Shown one piece after another: positions 7,439 to 12,083 of a stretch of 12,083 nucleotides of DNA (the first letter of the stretch is position 1; each line of letters opens with the position of its first letter). The notes beneath the pieces are model-generated. The model was not told the DNA's origin. It did no database searches and was given only the letters and a program-made list of their open reading frames with translations. The position numbers and the translations under genes were made by a program. The DNA is taken from the NCBI GenBank assembly GCA_965662485.1, contig CBFIIL010000039.1:1-12083 (forward strand), read 5' to 3'. Origin of the DNA: UBA3537 sp965662485. GTDB taxonomy: Bacteria; Bacteroidota; Bacteroidia; Flavobacteriales; Flavobacteriaceae.

Positions 7439-10400
7439 CCAAATTTGTTTTTACTTGTTCTGCTTCGATAGATGCATTGGATTTTGAAAGTTCGCGCTCA
7501 TAGGTTTCTAGCAACTGTGTTGCTTCAGTTTTTAGTTCAGTAAAATCTGAGAAATTTTTTATTACATTTTCCAAAATATATGTCGCTTGGAAAGCATCAT
7601 TCAAGGCATAATAATTTTTGGCCATCAAAATCAATCCTTTTGCCGCAAATTCTTTTTGACTTGGAAATTGCTGAATCAGTTGTTGAATCATTTGATTTGA
7701 GGCTTCAAAATCATTGTCTTTATTATGAAAAAAAGCAGCATAATATTGGGCCTCTGCACCATAACTGGAGGAACCGAATGATGCCACCGTAGAATAGGAT
7801 ATTCTTGCCAAATTTTCGTCACCCAAAGCAAAAGCAGACCGTGCTGTAATGATGTGTGCATCATTTTTAATGTAGTCATCTGTACTAGGGTTTTCTAGTA
7901 TAATTTTTGCATAATCTAGAGCAGAAGAATAGGACTTCTTATTAAACGCTATTTTCATCAAATTGGATTGTGCAAAAAGAATATTTTGAGGGGATTTTGC
8001 TTCTAGTTCTAAGCGTTTCAAATCTGATTCGGCATCCTCCTCACTTTGAAGTTTTATAGTACACACTTTCTGAAGGGCTTGTTCTGTAAATTCATTTGCT
8101 GATTGTTGTGCAACATATTCGTAGTGTGGTAAAGCATTTTGTTCTAAATCCTGTTTATTATACAAAGCAGCCAAATAATAATGAGCTTTTATGATTTGAG
8201 TGCCATTTGGAAACTTTGAAATATAACCATTAAAAAGTGAAATCGCTTTATCGACATTATTATCAAGGTATTGTTTTTCAGCAGATTCGTAGGCGGTTTT
8301 TTCTAAATCTGCATCTGTTACAGCAACATATTTCAAGGTGCCTATCCATTTAGCATAATCTTCTACATTTCCATTATCTACATAAATGGAACGCGCAGAT
8401 CCTATGGCCTGATATGACTCTGGTGTTGAAGGATATTCTTTGGCTACTCTTTTAAATACTTCAAGTGCTTTTTTGGTGCTATTCATATTATAGAGTAATA
8501 ATCCTTTGCGTAACATCGCCTTGGAAACTAATGCGCTTTTACTGAAATTATTGATGACCATATCATATTCTTTAAGTGCACCCTGAGAATTATTTTGATT
8601 GCTGTAGGTATTGGCTAACTCAAAATGAACTTGATCTAAATATGTTGATTTCTTATACTTAAGAACTTTTTTAAGATGACTTAATTTAGCTTCCGTTTGT
8701 CCCAAAAAACCATAACTTACAGCAGTTTGAAACATCGCATAATCTGCTGATGGTGCTTTATTCTTGACAACTTTAGTATATGCATCAATAGCTTTATTGT
8801 ATGATTTGCTAACATAATAAGCATCGGCCATGCGCAGAAAAGCATCGTTTGTATAAGATTTATTTTCATCACTATTTGAAACATAAGACTGAAAAGCTGT
8901 AATGGCTTTTGGGTATTGTTTTAACTTAAAGTAAGTATACCCCAAATTATAATTCAAATGGTTTTGTTCTGGAGTCTGTGATGCAGCACGACTATTTTTA
9001 AAGGTTAAAAAATACTGAAGTGCGTCTTCAAAATTTAAATTCAAAAATTCAATTTCTGCATTCCAATAGGCAGCTCTAGCTGTAATTACAGGGTCAACTC
9101 CTATTGTAATTGCCTTTTTGAAAAGGAGTTGCGCTTCAAAATAATCAGCGCTATTATATAATTCTAATGCTCTAAAAAATGCTACTTTTTGATAACTGGG
9201 TTTTAAAGCATTTCGCATATTAGATTCCAAAAGCAAAAGTGCTTCTTTATAATTTTTGGAAGAAATATAGGAATCAACCAAAAGGGATTCAATAGTTTCT
9301 TTAAAAGGCGACTTTGGGTAAGCACTCAAAAAATTACTCAATACTTGAGGCGTAGACATATATGGATTTCCAATATCATAACTTAACTTGGCGTAATTTA
9401 ACCATGCATCTTCTTTGATATTGGTATTAAAATCCATTTCAGAAGCACTTCTAAATGCATTAAGAGCCTCTTGTTTTTTTTCTAAATTGATATAACTTTC
9501 CCCTAAATGATAATAAGCATTTTGAGCAATGGTATTTTTTCCATTAATAATTTTATTGAACTCACCAATTGCATTTTCAAAATCATTTTGCTTATAATAG
9601 GCATACCCCAACTGATAAAAATCAACGTTGGTCCACTTCCCTTTTTTACCTTTGTATGCTTTTAAATAAGGAATGGCTTCATTGTATTTTTTTAGGTTGA
9701 AATAACTTTCTCCAATTATTTTTGAAAGCTCCGAAGTTTCTTTTTTATTGGCATTTTCTAGTGCTTTTTTGGCCATTTCCAAAGCCTTATGAAATGCTCC
9801 AATTTTAAAATTCAAATCGGCCTGAAAATAATTCAACTCATTCTTGTAACGCTCTTGATTTGAAACTTGATCTAGATATTTTGAGGCACTATCATAATCA
9901 TCAACCTCGTATGACATAAAACCTAAATAGTATTTTGCCTGGGCACCATACACATCAGAATATTCAACTTTAGATAAATTTTGTTGGGCTACTTTGTAAT
10001 TTTTAGTTACATAGTTAACATATCCATTATTAAAGTAAAACTGTTCTTTTTTTGAAGAAGGTAATGTGTTTGTTTTTACATTTTTATACCATTTTTGGGC
10101 ACGAGCATATTTGGCATTCGCAAAATAATAATCCCCCGCATCAAGATAAATAGTGTTTTGTCTTGGGCTAGTTGGATAATTTTTCAAAAACTTCTCTATA
10201 TACTGTTCTGCGTTGGATTGATTTAACCTAATGGAACAAACAACAAAATAATATGCAGCCTCATAAGCCATTTGAGGTGCTTTTGATTGCTGTTGTAAGT
10301 CATCAAATTTATCCTGAGCAGAAACATAGGCGCCATTATCAAAAAGAGAAATAGCTTTCTGATACTCGTTTTGAGGCTGATGATATATTTCTGTTTTTTG

Positions 10401-10463
10401 AGCAAATAACGAAAGACCAAAACATAAAATGAAAAAAGAAAAAAATAGGTTTTTATAATTCAT
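7428..10463 (-). CDS. Large exported tetratricopeptide repeat protein
   Basis: This 1011-residue protein has a signal peptide ending in LFAQ (cleavage near residue 21) and no lipobox, so a soluble periplasmic location is likely. The rest is almost entirely helical TPR-type repeats. Clear units include about 246-272 (GESYFNLKKYNEAIPYLKAY), 281-306, 316-343, 504-530, 540-567, 612-640, 648-676, 760-783 and 900-932, with YPxSP-like inter-repeat turns (NYPTSP at 95-100, AYPKSP at 381-386, EYPSTP at 676-681) as in YbgF/CpoB-type repeats. The C-terminus is a charged tail. TPR arrays of this size serve as protein-binding scaffolds. It is the first gene of an operon with the barrel protein, so a periplasmic scaffold for that barrel is the simplest inference. 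It differs from SprE/PorW of the type IX system, which is a lipoprotein. The function is not established. Confidence 0.85.
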   Translation of the reverse strand: MNYKNLFFSFFILCFGLSLFAQKTEIYHQPQNEYQKAISLFDNGAYVSAQDKFDDLQQQSKAPQMAYEAAYYFVVCSIRLNQSNAEQYIEKFLKNYPTSPRQNTIYLDAGDYYFANAKYARAQKWYKNVKTNTLPSSKKEQFYFNNGYVNYVTKNYKVAQQNLSKVEYSDVYGAQAKYYLGFMSYEVDDYDSASKYLDQVSNQERYKNELNYFQADLNFKIGAFHKALEMAKKALENANKKETSELSKIIGESYFNLKKYNEAIPYLKAYKGKKGKWTNVDFYQLGYAYYKQNDFENAIGEFNKIINGKNTIAQNAYYHLGESYINLEKKQEALNAFRSASEMDFNTNIKEDAWLNYAKLSYDIGNPYMSTPQVLSNFLSAYPKSPFKETIESLLVDSYISSKNYKEALLLLESNMRNALKPSYQKVAFFRALELYNSADYFEAQLLFKKAITIGVDPVITARAAYWNAEIEFLNLNFEDALQYFLTFKNSRAASQTPEQNHLNYNLGYTYFKLKQYPKAITAFQSYVSNSDENKSYTNDAFLRMADAYYVSKSYNKAIDAYTKVVKNKAPSADYAMFQTAVSYGFLGQTEAKLSHLKKVLKYKKSTYLDQVHFELANTYSNQNNSQGALKEYDMVINNFSKSALVSKAMLRKGLLLYNMNSTKKALEVFKRVAKEYPSTPESYQAIGSARSIYVDNGNVEDYAKWIGTLKYVAVTDADLEKTAYESAEKQYLDNNVDKAISLFNGYISKFPNGTQIIKAHYYLAALYNKQDLEQNALPHYEYVAQQSANEFTEQALQKVCTIKLQSEEDAESDLKRLELEAKSPQNILFAQSNLMKIAFNKKSYSSALDYAKIILENPSTDDYIKNDAHIITARSAFALGDENLARISYSTVASFGSSSYGAEAQYYAAFFHNKDNDFEASNQMIQQLIQQFPSQKEFAAKGLILMAKNYYALNDAFQATYILENVIKNFSDFTELKTEATQLLETYERELSKSNASIEAEQVKTNLDEE

Positions 10464-10486
10464 ACGAATTGTTCTCGATTTGTATT

Positions 10487-10494
10487 CAAATATA
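10487..10494 (-). promoter_or_regulatory. Candidate -7 element for the TPR/barrel operon
   Basis: TATATTTG on the minus strand matches TAnnTTTG exactly and ends 23 bp before the ATG at 10463, giving a leader of roughly 20 bases. No TTG occurs at the expected -33 spacing, so this is only a half-match. It lies in the 178-bp region shared with the divergent FtsE-like gene, the largest non-coding gap in the window; beyond the two promoter candidates I see nothing else there. Confidence 0.4.
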
Positions 10495-10587
10495 AAATTT
10501 ATAGTATTTATAACGCTGGATTTACAATTAAATTATAAATAAAAATTCAAGTTTTTTAAAATTGAAATTGTTTAATGTTGATGAAAT

Positions 10588-10618
10588 TTGATTATTGCTT
10601 TGAATAGTAATACTTTTA
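10588..10618 (+). promoter_or_regulatory. Candidate promoter for the FtsE-like/GT2 pair
   Basis: TTG (10588-10590, part of TTTG) is followed by a 20-bp spacer and TACTTTTA (10611-10618), which matches TAnnTTTG except for the last base. Transcription would start about 20 bases before the ATG at 10642. The region is so AT-rich that chance matches are easy. Confidence 0.35.
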
Positions 10619-10641
10619 TAAAATAATTTTAATATTAATTC

Positions 10642-11325
10642 ATGTCCGAATCCGTTTTAAAACTAGATAGCGCTTCTATTTTTCAGGATAAAAATTTAAT
10701 CCTAAACGAAGTCAATATTGATGTAAAAAAAGGAGAATTTGTTTACTTAATTGGGAAAACTGGCTCTGGAAAAAGTAGTCTTCTAAAAACATTATATGGC
10801 GATTTGGGACTTGCGCATGGCAAAGGAGAAATCGTTGGTTTTGATTTAAATGTATTGAAAGACAAAAACATTCCTTTTTTGAGAAGAAAGTTAGGCATTG
10901 TTTTTCAAGATTTTAAGCTACTCAATGAACGTACAATAAACAATAATTTAGATTTTGTTTTGCGTGCCACAGGATGGAAGGATAAGGCAAAAATTAAGCA
11001 AAAAATAGAAGAGGTATTGACTAAAGTGAGTATGCAAAATAAAGGTCATAAATTCCCTTATGAATTGTCTGGTGGTGAGCAACAACGCGTAGCGATTTCG
11101 AGAGCATTATTAAACGACCCCGAACTGATTTTAGCAGATGAACCTACTGGAAATCTAGATCCAGAAACGAGTATTGAAGTCATGGAAGTCTTGCAAGATT
11201 TAAATAAAAAAGGCAATACAATTCTCATGGCTACACACGACTATGGCCTATTGCTAAAGTACCCAAGTAAGACCCTAAAATGCGAAAACAACAGAGTATT
11301 TGAAGTGGTACAACGAAAAGAATAA
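10642..11325 (+). CDS. ftsE: FtsE-like ABC transporter ATP-binding protein
   Basis: The 227-residue ATPase has every nucleotide-binding motif intact: Walker A GKTGSGKS (38-45), Q-loop VFQDF with Gln89, signature LSGGEQQR (142-149), Walker B LILADE (162-167, Asp166 and Glu167) and switch His199 (ATHDY). Length, the FQDFKLL stretch and the absence of extra domains fit FtsE, the cytoplasmic ATPase that with FtsX controls peptidoglycan hydrolases at the septum. LolD/MacB-type ATPases are close relatives and cannot be fully excluded. No ftsX gene follows; the next gene, one base downstream, is a glycosyltransferase, so the permease partner must be encoded elsewhere. The ATG at 10642 is the first in frame and lies just after an AT-rich leader lacking a Shine-Dalgarno sequence. 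Confidence 0.82.
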   Translation: MSESVLKLDSASIFQDKNLILNEVNIDVKKGEFVYLIGKTGSGKSSLLKTLYGDLGLAHGKGEIVGFDLNVLKDKNIPFLRRKLGIVFQDFKLLNERTINNNLDFVLRATGWKDKAKIKQKIEEVLTKVSMQNKGHKFPYELSGGEQQRVAISRALLNDPELILADEPTGNLDPETSIEVMEVLQDLNKKGNTILMATHDYGLLLKYPSKTLKCENNRVFEVVQRKE

Positions 11326-11326
11326 A

Positions 11327-12083
11327 ATGCTTTCAATTTTAATTCCAACTTTTAATTATGATATAACAGCTTTAGTTGCTGAAGTTCATAAACAATCCAA
11401 ATCCTGCAACATTCCGTTCGAAATTCTTGTTTTTGATGATGCTTCAACAGATTTAGAAGTCAGAAAAAATAACGCCTCGATTAATGTATTAAAAAACACC
11501 TCCTACACCATTTTGAAATCAAATATTGGAAGAAGTGCCATTCGCAACAAACTTGCAAAAAGCGCACAATACAGCTGGCTTTTATTTTTAGATGCCGATG
11601 TGATGCCTGTAAATAATCATTTTGTATTAAATTATGTAAATTCATTATCAGATTCTAAACCAATAATTTATGGGGGGATTTCATATAAAGAAGAAAGGCC
11701 AAATCAATCTCAATTACTGCGATGGGTTTATGGAAAAAAAAGGGAAGCTCTGAACTCAGGAATTAGAAAAAAAGATATATATGTGAGCTTTTTAACATTA
11801 AATTTTATAATTCGAAAAGACACATTTGAAAAGGCTTCATTTAATGAAAATATCCCTAATTTAAGATATGAAGACACTTTATTTTCTTATGATTTAAAAC
11901 GAAAAAAAATTCCAATAACACACATCGAAAACCCTGTTTGTCACCTTGGTTTGGAAAGTAGCAAAATTTTCTTGAGTAAATCAAAAGAATCTTTGGATGC
12001 TTTGAATTTGTTTTTAAATCAAAAATTAATAGACCACAAGTACATGAAAATATCAAGAGTTAAAAATAGACTTCAAAAATTTA
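11327..12083 (+). CDS. Family 2 glycosyltransferase (3' end outside the window)
   Basis: An open frame begins with an ATG one base after the FtsE-like stop and runs to the window edge (252 codons seen, no stop). It reads as a GT-A fold GT2 enzyme: N-terminal MLSILIPTFNYD, the nucleotide-binding FEILVFDDAS with Asp37-Asp38, the SNIGRSAIRN stretch (65-74), the metal-binding LFLDADVMP with Asp89-x-Asp91, and the acidic YED (181-183) where an acceptor-site or catalytic base acid is usual. Such enzymes transfer a sugar from a nucleotide donor to a glycan or lipid acceptor at the cytoplasmic face of the inner membrane. Donor and acceptor cannot be inferred. The one-base gap to the ATPase gene suggests co-transcription and coupled translation. 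Whether a membrane segment follows is unknown because the C-terminus is cut off. Confidence 0.88.
   Translation, partial: MLSILIPTFNYDITALVAEVHKQSKSCNIPFEILVFDDASTDLEVRKNNASINVLKNTSYTILKSNIGRSAIRNKLAKSAQYSWLLFLDADVMPVNNHFVLNYVNSLSDSKPIIYGGISYKEERPNQSQLLRWVYGKKREALNSGIRKKDIYVSFLTLNFIIRKDTFEKASFNENIPNLRYEDTLFSYDLKRKKIPITHIENPVCHLGLESSKIFLSKSKESLDALNLFLNQKLIDHKYMKISRVKNRLQKF

Noticed and set aside
7580..7879. Short open frames on both strands within the 3' part of the TPR gene
   Set aside because: They are out of frame with a continuous TPR reading frame and have no independent start context or domain.
10501..10641. Possible hairpins or a small RNA in the divergent region
   Set aside because: Only short AT-only arms such as TTCAA/TTGAA are visible, as expected by chance in such AT-rich DNA.
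11672..11677. G6 tract inside the glycosyltransferase as a phase-variation site
   Set aside because: Six bases is short for slipped-strand switching, the frame is intact, and no similar tract occurs nearby.
11856..12056. Minus-strand open frame of 66 codons near the right edge
   Set aside because: It is antisense to the in-frame glycosyltransferase, which continues past the window edge, and lacks any domain.

Overview
The window looks like ordinary chromosomal DNA from a marine-type or flavobacterial member of the Bacteroidota (probably Flavobacteriaceae). The DNA is strongly AT-rich, Shine-Dalgarno sequences are essentially absent, and several intergenic spots carry the Bacteroidota sigma -7 motif TAnnTTTG. 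The gene content also fits: a GH171/DUF1343 lipoprotein, a LolC/E-type permease, a very long secreted TPR protein paired with a small TonB-receptor-like barrel, and a stand-alone FtsE-like ATPase followed by a family 2 glycosyltransferase. The genus is an inference and cannot be fixed from the sequence alone.

Layout, left to right. Bases 1-146 hold the last 47 codons of an unidentified plus-strand gene that runs tail-to-tail into the next one. On the minus strand, 1186-2421 (LolC/E-FtsX-type ABC permease, TTG start) is followed by 138-1118 (PLP-dependent cysteine/cystathionine synthase), which has its own good promoter candidate. A plus-strand lipoprotein of the NamZ exo-muramidase family (2431-3636) starts only 9 bp from the permease start and overlaps, tail to tail, a minus-strand pair: a YkgJ-type cysteine-cluster protein (4475-4966) and a sterol-desaturase-superfamily membrane di-iron enzyme (3608-4453). 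A class I methyltransferase (4995-5696) diverges from that pair across 28 bp.

The centre is a 4.7 kb minus-strand operon. It encodes a 1011-residue exported TPR protein (7428-10463) and, overlapping it by 11 bp, a 579-residue outer-membrane beta-barrel protein that resembles TonB-dependent receptors but shows no plug (5699-7438). A 178-bp AT-rich divergent promoter region separates it from a plus-strand pair one base apart: an FtsE-like ATPase (10642-11325) and a GT2 glycosyltransferase cut by the right edge (11327 onward).

Most genes concern the cell envelope: peptidoglycan turnover, lipoprotein or substrate extrusion, lipid modification, outer-membrane barrel plus periplasmic scaffold, cell-division ATPase, and glycan synthesis. 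The genes are packed very tightly; every divergent or convergent junction except the 178-bp region is under 30 bp or overlapping, and no convincing hairpin terminator is visible. I see no mobile element, CRISPR array, tRNA or rRNA. The best candidate for something functionally undescribed is the TPR/plugless-barrel pair; the rest belongs to known families.
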